Shown piece by piece: positions 1 to 5,898 of a stretch of DNA of 11,811 bases. The notes under the pieces were generated by a model. It did not search any database. It worked only from the letters and a program-made list of their open reading frames with translations, and was not told the origin of the DNA. The DNA comes from an uncultured Lachnospiraceae bacterium. Lineage in GTDB: Bacteria; Bacillota; Clostridia; Lachnospirales; Lachnospiraceae. The DNA lies in NCBI GenBank assembly GCA_910579425.1, contig CAJTVL010000108.1, forward strand, positions 1-11,811, given 5' to 3'. The translations under genes were made by a program, and so were the position numbers. The number at the start of each line of letters is the position of its first letter. Position 1 is the first letter of the stretch.

Positions 1-2
1 CG

Positions 3-116
3 GAAACAAAAATGGCGTTCTTGCTCCTTTACTGGACAGGAATGAGGATTGGAGATGACCACGTTATAATAAGACTAAAGTTAGACAAACCCAGTAAATA
101 CGCTGGTTTGAGCTGA
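3..116 (+). pseudogene. Tyrosine recombinase (integrase) fragment, truncated
   Basis: The third forward frame is open from the left edge to a TGA at 114-116. It reads FLLLYWTGMRIGD near its start, which matches the region around the first catalytic arginine of phage/ICE tyrosine recombinases (usual form LLYWTGMRIGEL). Directly after this motif the family's next conserved block is absent, and the reading continues into unrelated residues until the stop. The left part of the gene lies outside the window. I read it as the remnant of an integrase broken at about position 53, not a working enzyme, because the rest of the catalytic domain (H-x-x-R, Y) is missing. It hints at past integration or recombination at this edge. 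A sequencing frameshift is possible but less likely, since no other frame restores the family sequence. Confidence 0.6.
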
Positions 117-123
117 TTTAGTC
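73..123. repeat. Imperfect inverted repeat / hairpin next to the integrase remnant
   Basis: GACTAAA at 73-79 pairs with TTTAGTC at 117-123. Inside it, AAACCCAG at 87-94 pairs, with one bulge, with CTGGTTT at 103-109. The hairpin begins about 20 bases after the integrase homology ends. TTTAGTCC at 117-124 is also the reverse complement of GGACTAAA at 297-304, giving a second possible pairing. It could be the end of a small mobile element or a recombination scar; no T-run follows, so it is not a typical terminator. Confidence 0.35.
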
Positions 124-369
124 CTTTCTCAAAACTGCAACGAAGCATGATATTGATGGAAGGCGGCGCTGTTTTTTCGGTCAGATATCTCACAAAAGCA
201 TATGGAGCACCAGGGTTCCGGCGGGGATTTATGCCATATGGGCAGGGAGGTGGAAACTGTATTTTGGTGCAAAAAAATATTGGAATTATTCAGGCAGGAC
301 TAAATTCAGAACCCCAGAGAGGGGAAAGCTGGTTTAGCCCTGTTTTTTATTATCACAGGGAGGGTGCAT
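117..369. other. Non-coding leader region upstream of the operon
   Basis: No convincing gene is seen here. An open frame from 147 crosses the region, but its product has no recognisable family and no ribosome binding site. It also overlaps the better supported 49-aa gene in another frame. The region holds small inverted repeats: CCCC/GGGG at 312-324 and CCCTGT/ACAGGG at 338-360. It probably carries the operon promoter, but I could not find a convincing -35/-10 pair. Confidence 0.4.
338..360 (+). promoter_or_regulatory. Hairpin next to the ribosome binding site of the 49-aa gene
   Basis: CCCTGT (338-343) and ACAGGG (355-360) form a perfect 6-bp stem around an 11-base T/A-rich loop. The right arm runs into the purine-rich ribosome binding site (AGGGAGG) that precedes the ATG at 370. 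Folding could partly mask that site, so translational control is possible. This is inferred from sequence pairing alone. Confidence 0.3.
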
Positions 370-519
370 ATGGGCAATCGGATTACCAGGGAAAGCATGG
401 AATTCATAGCAGGGGAAATTATGGATACAGTCCATGCTTCCGGCAGTCTGGAAGACGGCATAAACAAAATTCAGGAAATTCTTGAAGACAATGGGATTGT
501 AGAAATTATCTCAGATTAA
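370..519 (+). CDS. Small 49-aa acidic hypothetical protein, first gene of the operon
   Basis: An ATG at 370 follows a good ribosome binding site (AGGGAGG, 5-6 bases upstream) and opens a 49-codon frame ending in TAA at 517-519. The product begins MGNRITRESMEFIAGEI and ends EDNGIVEIISD. It is acidic, looks largely helical, and has no membrane segment or signal peptide. The stop lies 14 bases before the next gene, whose ribosome binding site starts almost at this stop, so the two are probably translated from one transcript. I do not recognise the family. Its place directly ahead of a SymE-like gene suggests a partner or regulator, but that is a guess. It is shorter than usual gene-calling cut-offs and easily missed. 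Confidence 0.7.
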   Translation: MGNRITRESMEFIAGEIMDTVHASGSLEDGINKIQEILEDNGIVEIISD

Positions 520-533
520 AAGGAGGAGAGCAT

Positions 534-773
534 ATGAAACAAAGAGAGATGACAGTTTATAGGGCAAGGGGAACCAGCATAGGAACGAATAACCCATTGA
601 TCATGCTGCAGGGGAAATGGCTACGGGACTTGGGTTTTTCCACGGGTGATAGGATATCAGTAACTTGTGATGGCGGCAGGCTTATCGTGGAAAAGACCGG
701 CAGGATATGGTCTGACCCCAAAGGGGCAGGGATGGTGGCGGAAGATGCAGAATATCAGGGGAAGGCGGTATGA
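534..773 (+). CDS. SymE-like protein (SymE toxin / AbrB-fold family)
   Basis: This 79-aa protein starts at an ATG preceded by AAAGGAGGAGAG, an excellent ribosome binding site. Residues 18-52 carry the SymE-like pattern: a P-L-I-x-L-x-G-x-W-L block, then G-F-x-x-G-D and a short beta strand with GGRLIVEKTG. In Escherichia coli, SymE is an SOS-induced protein with an AbrB-like fold, first described as an RNA-cleaving toxin controlled by an antisense RNA and later linked to nucleoid compaction. Copies on Clostridia mobile elements are common and their function is not established. Its stop (TGA at 771-773) overlaps the ATG of the next gene, so translation is coupled. The C-terminal ~25 residues have no recognisable features. 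Toxin activity here is uncertain; a DNA- or RNA-binding regulator is equally possible. Confidence 0.75.
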   Translation: MKQREMTVYRARGTSIGTNNPLIMLQGKWLRDLGFSTGDRISVTCDGGRLIVEKTGRIWSDPKGAGMVAEDAEYQGKAV

Positions 774-1219
774 CGATGGGTATGATGAAAGGAAATAAAC
801 GTACAATTAGTTTTAAGGACCAGGAGCATGAAATGTTTTATCGGAACTTCCTGCAGAACTGTAAGTCCGGGGATGCATACCATAAGGCGCTGGCTTACTG
901 CATTGGGATTAACGGGGATACCAGACGGAATGTGGAACGTATTTATGACTTTGAGGAAGATTTCATAAAGACAGAATGTCTTAGGGAAGACTGGATCACC
1001 AGCGGCAGCGCAAGGGTGGTACGCATGGCGTTCAACCTTTTCTGCAACGGTGCGCCCAGCGTGTATGCCCTTGAAGGGGAAGAAAAGGTAAAAGAGTGCC
1101 GGCGGTATACAGTGGAAGACCTGTTCTGCTGTGAATACGCAGTATATTTCTGGGAGGCGATTAAAGTACGCTATCCGGAATACTGTTTCCCGATAGATTT
1201 ATCAGAGTTTGGGATTTAA
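770..1219 (+). CDS. DUF6075-like protein of unknown function
   Basis: This 149-aa soluble protein starts at an ATG overlapping the SymE-like gene's stop codon, with GGGGAAGG just upstream; further ATGs at 776, 782 and 785 are possible starts. Recognisable blocks include FKDQEHEMFYRNFL near the N-terminus, then YHKALAYCIGI..TRRN, a YDFEEDFI segment, W-I-T-S-G-S-A-R-V and MAFNLF. This order matches the family I know as DUF6075, small proteins common on Clostridia ICEs and plasmids, usually beside parA/parB. The last third (VEDLFCCEYAVYFWEAI) is also typical. No catalytic motif, signal peptide or membrane segment is visible. Its constant company with partition genes suggests a role in element maintenance, but the molecular function is unknown. 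The family assignment is from memory of the pattern. Confidence 0.7.
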   Translation: MTMGMMKGNKRTISFKDQEHEMFYRNFLQNCKSGDAYHKALAYCIGINGDTRRNVERIYDFEEDFIKTECLREDWITSGSARVVRMAFNLFCNGAPSVYALEGEEKVKECRRYTVEDLFCCEYAVYFWEAIKVRYPEYCFPIDLSEFGI

Positions 1220-1246
1220 AACCGTAAAGTGCAGAAGGAGGGCAGT

Positions 1247-1684
1247 ATGGAAGAGTTAAGTATGGCGTTAGTGCAGATGAAAGGGCTGAAATGCCGGATT
1301 GATGATATTTTATATGTCACCACTTATGATGAACATGCAGACCTGAGGGGGCTGCATGCGGACCATAAGGACAACAATCAGATGTTCCAGTTAAGGGAAA
1401 TGAGGAGAATTATGGAAAAGCTGGCAGACGTAGGCGGCAGCATAGAATACCTGTTCCGCCCGGTTCAGGAGACCAGTACCCTGCACAGGGATGAAAACGG
1501 GGAATACAGGACGGAGAAAGGATACTGTTACCGCAGCGGAAGCCTGATTGAAGCTTTATTGCAGGAAGATTCCCAAGAAGCGCCCTGCTGGGTGCAGACA
1601 AAAGTAGAGCATGACGGGGAGGATTATTATCTCATGGGATATGAAGATATCCCCATGGAAGGGCTGAACGTCCGTGTGAGATAG
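1247..1684 (+). CDS. DUF5348-like protein of unknown function
   Basis: I place the start at the ATG at 1247, which follows AGAAGGAGGGCAGT; an in-frame GTG at 1229 lies upstream of that ribosome binding site and is unlikely. The 145-aa product has two parts. Residues 1-75 look helical. The C-terminal half carries a block like LHRDENGEYRTEKGYCYRSG, then I-E-A-L-L, a W-V-Q-T-K-V-E-H-D segment and YYLMGYEDI. This matches the DUF5348 pattern (N-G-x-Y, S-G-x-x-I-E, W, then Y-Y), a small beta-rich domain found on mobile elements of Clostridia. No enzymatic residues are evident. It ends 16 bases before parA and is almost certainly in the same operon. Its function is unknown, and a link to partitioning is suggested only by position. 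Confidence 0.7.
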   Translation: MEELSMALVQMKGLKCRIDDILYVTTYDEHADLRGLHADHKDNNQMFQLREMRRIMEKLADVGGSIEYLFRPVQETSTLHRDENGEYRTEKGYCYRSGSLIEALLQEDSQEAPCWVQTKVEHDGEDYYLMGYEDIPMEGLNVRVR

Positions 1685-1700
1685 GAAGGAGAGCGGATAT

Positions 1701-2504
1701 ATGGAAACAACAGGAAGAAGATGTAAGGTCATTGCCCTCGCAAACCAAAAGGGCGGTGTGTCAAAGACAACCACTACGGTAAATTTGGGGATTGGTCTTG
1801 CAAGGGCGGGAAACAGGGTTTTGCTCATAGATTCCGACCCACAGGCCAGCCTTACCGCAAGCATGGGGGAAAGGGAGCCGGACAGGCTGGACAATACGCT
1901 TGCCACGGTGCTTACCTCCATCATGGAAGGGCAGGAAATAGAAGCGGAGGATGGAATCCTCACCCACGGGGAAGGGGTGCGGTTCCTTCCGGCAAACATT
2001 GACCTTGCGGCAGTGGAAGTGTCGCTGATCAGCGCCATGAGCAGGGAGTATATGCTGAAAGAGTACATAGAGGCGGTGGCACCATATTTTGATTACATTA
2101 TCACAGACTGCATGCCATCCCTCGGGATGCTGACGATCAATGCGCTTGCGGCGGCGGATACGGTACTCATACCCCTGCAGGCACAATATCTGTCCTTAAA
2201 AGGGTTGGAACAGCTGACCGCAACGATCATGAGGATAAAGAAGCGCATTAACCCGGCGCTGGATTTTGAGGGAATCCTGCTGACCATGGTGGACGCCCGG
2301 ACAAACTATGCAAGGGAGATCATGGAGATGGTGCGCGGAAACTACGGGCAGAGGATACCGGTATTTGAGAATTATATCCCTTTGTCGGTGCGTGTGGCGG
2401 AAGCAAGCGCAGAGGGGAAGAGCATATTTGCACATGACCCGAAAGGCCGGGCCTCGGCAGCATATGAAATGCTGGCAAAGGAGGTGCTGGCGCATGGCAG
2501 GTAG
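1701..2504 (+). CDS. parA: ParA-family partition ATPase
   Basis: This 267-aa protein is a Walker-type ATPase that, with ParB and a centromere site, moves plasmid or ICE copies apart over the nucleoid. The deviant Walker A motif is clear at residues 17-24 (K-G-G-V-S-K-T-T), with both signature lysines K17 and K22; the usual glycine before K22 is serine, which the KGGxxK[ST] pattern allows. Walker A' follows (V-L-L-I-D-S-D-P-Q-A-S, D44) and Walker B is I-I-T-D-C-M-P-S-L-G near residue 130. The length is normal for a short ParA without an N-terminal DNA-binding domain, so it probably does not repress its own operon directly. The start follows AGGAAGGAGAG. Its last codons overlap the parB start by 11 bases, a classic partition pair. 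Confidence 0.93.
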   Translation: METTGRRCKVIALANQKGGVSKTTTTVNLGIGLARAGNRVLLIDSDPQASLTASMGEREPDRLDNTLATVLTSIMEGQEIEAEDGILTHGEGVRFLPANIDLAAVEVSLISAMSREYMLKEYIEAVAPYFDYIITDCMPSLGMLTINALAAADTVLIPLQAQYLSLKGLEQLTATIMRIKKRINPALDFEGILLTMVDARTNYAREIMEMVRGNYGQRIPVFENYIPLSVRVAEASAEGKSIFAHDPKGRASAAYEMLAKEVLAHGR

Positions 2505-3417
2505 AAAAAGCAGCGCTTCCAATATCAAAATGCCAGATGTGAACGCTTTGTTTGGGCTGGAAGAGGACACAGGCAGGTTATCGGAAAAGGTAGAGGATAT
2601 AGCCATTGACCAGCTGCATTCCTTTGATTCCCACCCATTCCGGGTGCTGGATGATGAAAAAATGCAGGAGACCGTGGAGAGCGTCAGGGAGCATGGGATC
2701 ATCAGCCCCCTGCTCGTCCGTCCGGGGAAGGAAAGCGGGTATGAGATCATATCGGGGCACAGGCGGAAAAGGGCCTGTGAACTGCTGGGACTTAAGGCGG
2801 TCCCATGCTTTGTCCGCAGCATGACAGATGAAGAAGCCACCGTGACGATGGTGGATTCCAACATCCAGAGGGAAGAGCTTTTGTACAGCGAAAAAGCTTA
2901 CGCCTATAAAATGAAGCTGGATGCGATAGACAGGGTAAAAGGCAGGCCTAAAAAAGAGGGACAGGTTGTCCCTGATTATCTGGGGAAGAAATCCACAGAG
3001 GTGGCAGCAGAAGGAAGCGGGGAGAGCTATAAACAGGTTGAGCGGTATATCCGCCTGACTTTCCTTATAAAGCCTATGCTCAATTATGTAGATGAAAAAC
3101 GCATTGCATTTGGCGCCGGGGTGGAATTATCCTATCTGGAACCGGAAGTGCAGGAGCTTCTTTGCCAGACAATGCAGCGTTTATGCGTATTCCCTAATCT
3201 GGCACAGGCAAGGAAGCTTAAGGAGTCAGGCAGGGAAGGGAAACTGGACGAAAACGGAATGGAGATCATCCTTTCTGATGAAAAACCGGCAGCCCAGGCA
3301 GTCAGGCTGCAGAGAAAGAAGCTGAACGAATATTTTCCGGCTGGTTATTCGGCGGAGCAGATAGAGGAAGTGATCTATGGCCTCTTAAAGAGGTGGAGAT
3401 TTGAGCAGGGGGAATAG
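2494..3417 (+). CDS. parB: ParB/Spo0J-family partition protein
   Basis: I chose the ATG at 2494, inside the end of parA and preceded by AAAGGAGGT; it gives a 307-aa protein of normal length, while an in-frame start at 2308 would only add parA-overlapping residues. An N-terminal tail (1-35) is followed by the ParB CTPase domain: I-D-Q-L-H-S-F-D-S-H-P-F-R, E-H-G-I-I-S-P-L-L-V-R, the nucleotide-binding G-H-R-R-K-R-A (88-94) and S-N-I-Q-R-E-E-L (122-129). A central helix-turn-helix region (about 150-200) should bind the centromere. The family binds parS-like sites, loads as a CTP-gated clamp and stimulates ParA. No canonical chromosomal parS sequence was seen in the window, as expected for a plasmid/ICE ParB with its own site. 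It is the last gene before the terminator. Confidence 0.92.
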   Translation: MAGRKSSASNIKMPDVNALFGLEEDTGRLSEKVEDIAIDQLHSFDSHPFRVLDDEKMQETVESVREHGIISPLLVRPGKESGYEIISGHRRKRACELLGLKAVPCFVRSMTDEEATVTMVDSNIQREELLYSEKAYAYKMKLDAIDRVKGRPKKEGQVVPDYLGKKSTEVAAEGSGESYKQVERYIRLTFLIKPMLNYVDEKRIAFGAGVELSYLEPEVQELLCQTMQRLCVFPNLAQARKLKESGREGKLDENGMEIILSDEKPAAQAVRLQRKKLNEYFPAGYSAEQIEEVIYGLLKRWRFEQGE

Positions 3418-3461
3418 CGCTGGCAGAGCGGTATGCTCCGTCAGAAAAACAGAATATTGTT

Positions 3462-3506
3462 CCACATAAGAGCAGAGGGATGAATTTTGCCTCTGTTTTT
3501 ATGTGG
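3462..3506 (+). terminator. Rho-independent terminator after parB
   Basis: An outer stem, CCACATAA at 3462-3469 with TTATGTGG at 3499-3506, encloses CAGAGG (3473-3478) paired with CCTCTG (3490-3495), which is followed by TTTTT. It lies 44 bases after the parB stop and would end the 370-3417 operon. Because the pairing is symmetrical, it may also slow reverse-strand transcripts. It separates the operon from the replication gene. Confidence 0.75.
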
Positions 3507-3547
3507 AGAAAACCATAAAAAGATTGTGTGGAATGGAGGCGTGGAAG

Positions 3548-4558
3548 ATGCAGAGGATCCAGTTTGATTATTTCCATGGGATGGAAGCGGGGCAGTACAG
3601 CTTTTACCGTATCCCGAAAATGCTGTTCACAGCGGAGTGCTTCAGGAGCCTTTCCTGTGAAGCGAAAGTCTTATACGGGCTGATGCTGGACCGCATGGGG
3701 CTCAGCATTAAAAACAGGTGGATCGATGAAGAGGACAGGGTTTACATTGTCTTTACGGTGGAGGAGACAGCGGAGTTGATGAACTGCGGAATGCAGAAAG
3801 CGGTAAAGCTGATGAAGGAACTGGATTCTGATAAGGGCATCGGGCTGATAGAGAAAAAGCGCCTGGGACTGGGCAGGCCTAACGTGATCTATGTAAAGAA
3901 TTTCATGGTAAGGGAAGAGCCGCCATTGCCGGAGAAAGGGGGAGACCCTGACGAAAGGGAAACGACAGGAACGCCGGAAAGCAGGGCAGCCGGCAATTAT
4001 GACAGGAGAACTGTGGAAACCACAAATCAGGAATTATTAAAATCACAATTCAAGAATGATGAAAATCACAATTCAGGAGTAGTGAAAGCCGCAATTCAAG
4101 AATTTCCAAAATCACAACCTAATAATACTGAATTTAATAAAACTGATTTCAGTGAGACTGATCCTGTCAATCTTTATCCATCTGATGTGACAGGACAGAT
4201 GGAACGTTACCGTACCGCCATACGGAAAAATATCTCGTATGAGTGTTTTTTGGGTGCCAGGGGCTGCCAGAGGGAGGAACTGGACGAGCTGGTGGAGCTG
4301 ATGGTGGATGTGATGATGATGCCTGACCATGCAATTTTGCGGATAGCGGGGGCGGAAAGGCCGGCGGCGGTTGTGAAGGAGCGGTTCCTGAAGCTGGACG
4401 ATTCGCATATAGCCTATGTGCTTGCCTGCCTGCAGGGGAATACCGGCAAAGTGGGGAATATCAAAGCGTACCTGCTGGCATCGCTTTATAATTCAGCACT
4501 GACCATAGGCAATTATTACCGGGCGGAGGTGAACCACGACCTATATGGGAGCGGATAG
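3548..4558 (+). CDS. repA: RepA_N-family replication initiator (with DUF6017-like C-terminus)
   Basis: This 336-aa protein starts replication of plasmids and plasmid-like ICEs of Gram-positive bacteria. I chose the ATG at 3548 because GGAGG lies 8 bases upstream and the product then begins MQRIQFDYFHGMEA, the usual start of the family; in-frame starts at 3503 and 3533 are less likely. Residues 1-120 form the RepA_N winged-helix domain (S-F-Y-R-I-P-K-x-L-F, L-S-C-E-A-K-V-L-Y-G-L-M-L-D-R-M, then D-K-G-I-G-L-I-E-K-K). Residues ~125-215 are a low-complexity, Asn/Gln/Lys/Ser-rich linker that coincides with the 23-bp DNA repeats. Residues ~220-330 match the DUF6017 C-terminal domain (E-L-D-E-L-V-E-L-M-V-D-V, G-N-I-K-A-Y-L-L-A-S-L-Y-N). 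RepA_N replicons typically carry the origin inside the gene, as appears here. It stands alone between terminator and regulator. Confidence 0.92.
   Translation: MQRIQFDYFHGMEAGQYSFYRIPKMLFTAECFRSLSCEAKVLYGLMLDRMGLSIKNRWIDEEDRVYIVFTVEETAELMNCGMQKAVKLMKELDSDKGIGLIEKKRLGLGRPNVIYVKNFMVREEPPLPEKGGDPDERETTGTPESRAAGNYDRRTVETTNQELLKSQFKNDENHNSGVVKAAIQEFPKSQPNNTEFNKTDFSETDPVNLYPSDVTGQMERYRTAIRKNISYECFLGARGCQREELDELVELMVDVMMMPDHAILRIAGAERPAAVVKERFLKLDDSHIAYVLACLQGNTGKVGNIKAYLLASLYNSALTIGNYYRAEVNHDLYGSG
4021..4135 (+). repeat. Five 23-bp direct repeats (iterons), probable replication origin inside repA
   Basis: Units begin at 4021, 4044, 4067, 4090 and 4113, exactly 23 bases apart. Each starts CACAA or a near variant (CGCAA at 4090). 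Units 1-4 share CACAATTCA[AG]GAAT and units 1, 2 and 4 end in AAAAT. The last unit is the most degenerate. As 23 is not a multiple of three, the repeats are read in shifting frames, so protein selection cannot explain the period. Iterons in the linker of the initiator gene are the known origin arrangement of RepA_N replicons. The array is A/T-rich compared with flanking repA sequence, as expected for an origin. Confidence 0.85.
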
Positions 4559-4673
4559 CGGCCACAATGTCAATGCAAATACATAATCTCTGGAAAAAGA
4601 CAGCCTGCGTATGGTCTGGCTGGCTTTGCTGCCGGGACCGGGGAATGGAAATCTGTAAGGAAAGGGGGAAACC
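4559..4673. other. Spacer between repA and the XRE regulator
   Basis: This 115-base gap holds a 41-codon open frame (ATG 4567 to TAG 4692) that overlaps the start of the regulator. It has no ribosome binding site and a Cys/Trp-rich product without a recognised family, so I do not call it a gene. The end of the gap carries AAGGAAAGGGGG, the ribosome binding site of the regulator. Confidence 0.4.
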
Positions 4674-5027
4674 GTGTTGGGCAGACGTGTAGAATCACAA
4701 GAACTGGCAGCCCTTGGGGAACGTATACGGGAACGGAGGATGGAACTGCGCCTGTCACAGGAAGCGCTTGCGGAGAAAGCAGGGATCAGCGCCAACACGG
4801 TAAGCCGGATTGAGGGAGGACAAATGGCCATGGGCATAGGGACTTTCATAAATCTGGTACAGGCAATGGATGCAGACGCAGACAGCCTTCTGGGCGTTAT
4901 TTCCGATTCGGGGAAAAAGCGGCATGGGGATATATTCCACCGCATCAGTCATTTAAGGGAACCGGAGCGGGAGATCGTGCTGCGGACGATAGAGGCGCTG
5001 GTGGAAAGCCTGCGGAGGGGCAGATGA
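4674..5027 (+). CDS. XRE-family helix-turn-helix transcriptional regulator
   Basis: This 117-aa protein is a Cro/C1-type DNA-binding regulator. The helix-turn-helix spans residues ~14-68: L-G-E-R-I-R-E-R-R, then L-S-Q-E-A-L-A-E-K-A-G-I-S (27-39) and the recognition helix N-T-V-S-R-I-E-G-G (41-49). The last third (about 75-117) is helical and probably dimerises. I use the GTG at 4674, placed 6 bases after AAAGGGGG; a TTG directly after it is an alternative. Such regulators on ICEs and plasmids commonly repress transfer or excision genes or their own promoter, and here it stands just upstream of two sigma-like genes it may control. No metalloprotease partner (ImmA type) is seen. Its stop overlaps a tiny open frame (ATG at 5024). 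Confidence 0.88.
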   Translation: MLGRRVESQELAALGERIRERRMELRLSQEALAEKAGISANTVSRIEGGQMAMGIGTFINLVQAMDADADSLLGVISDSGKKRHGDIFHRISHLREPEREIVLRTIEALVESLRRGR

Positions 5028-5080
5028 AAGGATTCTACGGATATGGTGGGAAAATAAGTGGATTTCTACCTGACCGGTGA
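5024..5080 (+). CDS. Possible 18-aa leader peptide
   Basis: An ATG at 5024 overlaps the regulator's TGA in an ATGA junction and follows GGAGGGG by 3 bases. It opens 18 codons (MKGFYGYGGKISGFLPDR), ending in TGA at 5078-5080. A second tiny frame (GTG 5058 to TAA 5105, VDFYLTGEESGRWFR) overlaps it. Both precede a strong nested hairpin region and the sigma-like genes. A leader peptide controlling downstream expression is possible; chance is also possible, as neither belongs to a family I recognise. Confidence 0.25.
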   Translation: MKGFYGYGGKISGFLPDR

Positions 5081-5120
5081 GGAAAGCGGCCGCTGGTTTC
5101 GTTAAAATATACACAAGATA

Positions 5121-5193
5121 ACAGGCAGTAAGGAAAAGTTTCCAGCCCCGTTAAAAAAAACGGGTAAGCCGGAAGCTGTTTTTTACTGCCTGT
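5121..5193 (+). promoter_or_regulatory. Nested hairpin leader upstream of the sigma-like genes
   Basis: ACAGGCAGTAA (5121-5131) is perfectly complementary to TTACTGCCTGT (5183-5193). Inside lies a second hairpin, CCCGTT (5147-5152) with AACGGG (5159-5164) around an A6 loop, and a T-run (5179-5184) just before the closing arm. The two-level arrangement could act as a transcript-level switch for the genes starting at 5260, or it may be an operator or recombination site. No known riboswitch class was recognised. CCTGC/GCAGG at 5194-5210 is a further small hairpin. Confidence 0.45.
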
Positions 5194-5221
5194 CCTGCGA
5201 TGGTGCAGGCAATGCAGCCAG

Positions 5222-5227
5222 TATAAT
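5222..5227 (+). promoter_or_regulatory. Possible -10 box for the sigma-like genes
   Basis: A perfect TATAAT lies 33 bases before the favoured start at 5260. No good -35 is found at the standard spacing, so a promoter here would need an activator or an alternative sigma factor. If it is used, the transcript would start near 5234 and lack the nested hairpin leader. Confidence 0.3.
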
Positions 5228-5259
5228 TCCGGCACGGCCCGTTGGAAAGGCGGCCAGAA

Positions 5260-5898
5260 TTGACATTGCAGGAATTGAAGGAGATTACCGAAATACCGGA
5301 ACATGGAAGAAAAATGCCCACCGCAAGGAATCTAAGGAATACAGGCAGGCTGGTGGCAGAAAAGGAGCTGAAAAATGACACATGGATTGCAGCCTATCAG
5401 AATGGCTATGCATTATACCATGCCGGTGGTCATTCCACCGTATTCCCGGTTCATACATGCGGAGATTATCTGTATGCATCCAGCGGGATAAGCAGTTATT
5501 TACCGGAACATTTTTTTGCGAAGGAACCATGGCATATCCGGCTTGTCCTTGAAGGGGAGGACAGGCTGGAACGTAACCAGAGGGCAAAAGAGCAGGAAAG
5601 GACAGTTTCCTACAGCGCCATATCGGAAGAGTGGGAAGCGATGGAAGACGTATGTGCGAAAACAGTTGAAGATTTGCTGGAAAGGGAAAACATGGAAGAG
5701 CTGCTAAAATGCCTGACGGAGCGGCAGAGAATGGCAGCCAGGCTTTGTTTTTTCCAGCAGAAGACCCGGAGAGAAGCGGCAAAAGAGCTTGGGATCACCA
5801 GCCCGGCAGTATCAGCCATACTTTCGCAGGCAGCCCGGAGACTGCGGAAGCAATACCCGGACGGGAAGCAGGCGGTAAAGGCGGTGGCGGCTGTATGA
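5260..5898 (+). CDS. Sigma-70 region-4-like helix-turn-helix protein
   Basis: The frame is open from a TTG at 5242. I favour the TTG at 5260, six bases after AAAGGCGG, giving a 212-aa product that starts (M)TLQELKEITEIPEHGRKM; an ATG at 5314 is the other choice. Residues ~1-105 hold a domain seen in relatives on Clostridia mobile elements: I-P-E-H-G-R-K-M-P-T-A, then W-I-A-A-Y-Q-N-G-Y-A-L-Y and V-F-P-V-H-T-C-G-D-Y. Then V-S-Y-S-A-I-S-E-E-W-E leads to a C-terminal sigma-70 region-4-like helix-turn-helix (L-T-E-R-Q-R-M-A-A-R-L, R-R-E-A-A-K-E-L-G-I-T-S-P-A-V-S). Region 2, needed for -10 recognition, is not evident, so this is probably a sigma-related regulator rather than a full sigma factor. 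Its stop overlaps the next start (ATGA), so the two are co-expressed. Confidence 0.75.
   Translation: MTLQELKEITEIPEHGRKMPTARNLRNTGRLVAEKELKNDTWIAAYQNGYALYHAGGHSTVFPVHTCGDYLYASSGISSYLPEHFFAKEPWHIRLVLEGEDRLERNQRAKEQERTVSYSAISEEWEAMEDVCAKTVEDLLERENMEELLKCLTERQRMAARLCFFQQKTRREAAKELGITSPAVSAILSQAARRLRKQYPDGKQAVKAVAAV

Noticed and set aside
73..124. A third copy of the island's inverted-repeat element
   Set aside because: Only the short ends (TTAGTCC, CAGTAAAT..GCTGG) resemble copies 1 and 2. The internal blocks and ~108-bp length are absent, so the likeness may be chance.
147..485. A 112-codon forward open frame
   Set aside because: No ribosome binding site, odd composition and no family; it overlaps the better supported 49-aa gene in a different frame.
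1556..2864. Long reverse-strand open frames opposite parA and parB
   Set aside because: They are antisense to clear partition genes, lack ribosome binding sites and give products without recognisable domains.
4567..4692. A 41-codon frame between repA and the XRE gene
   Set aside because: No ribosome binding site and no family; the Cys/Trp-rich product looks like chance.
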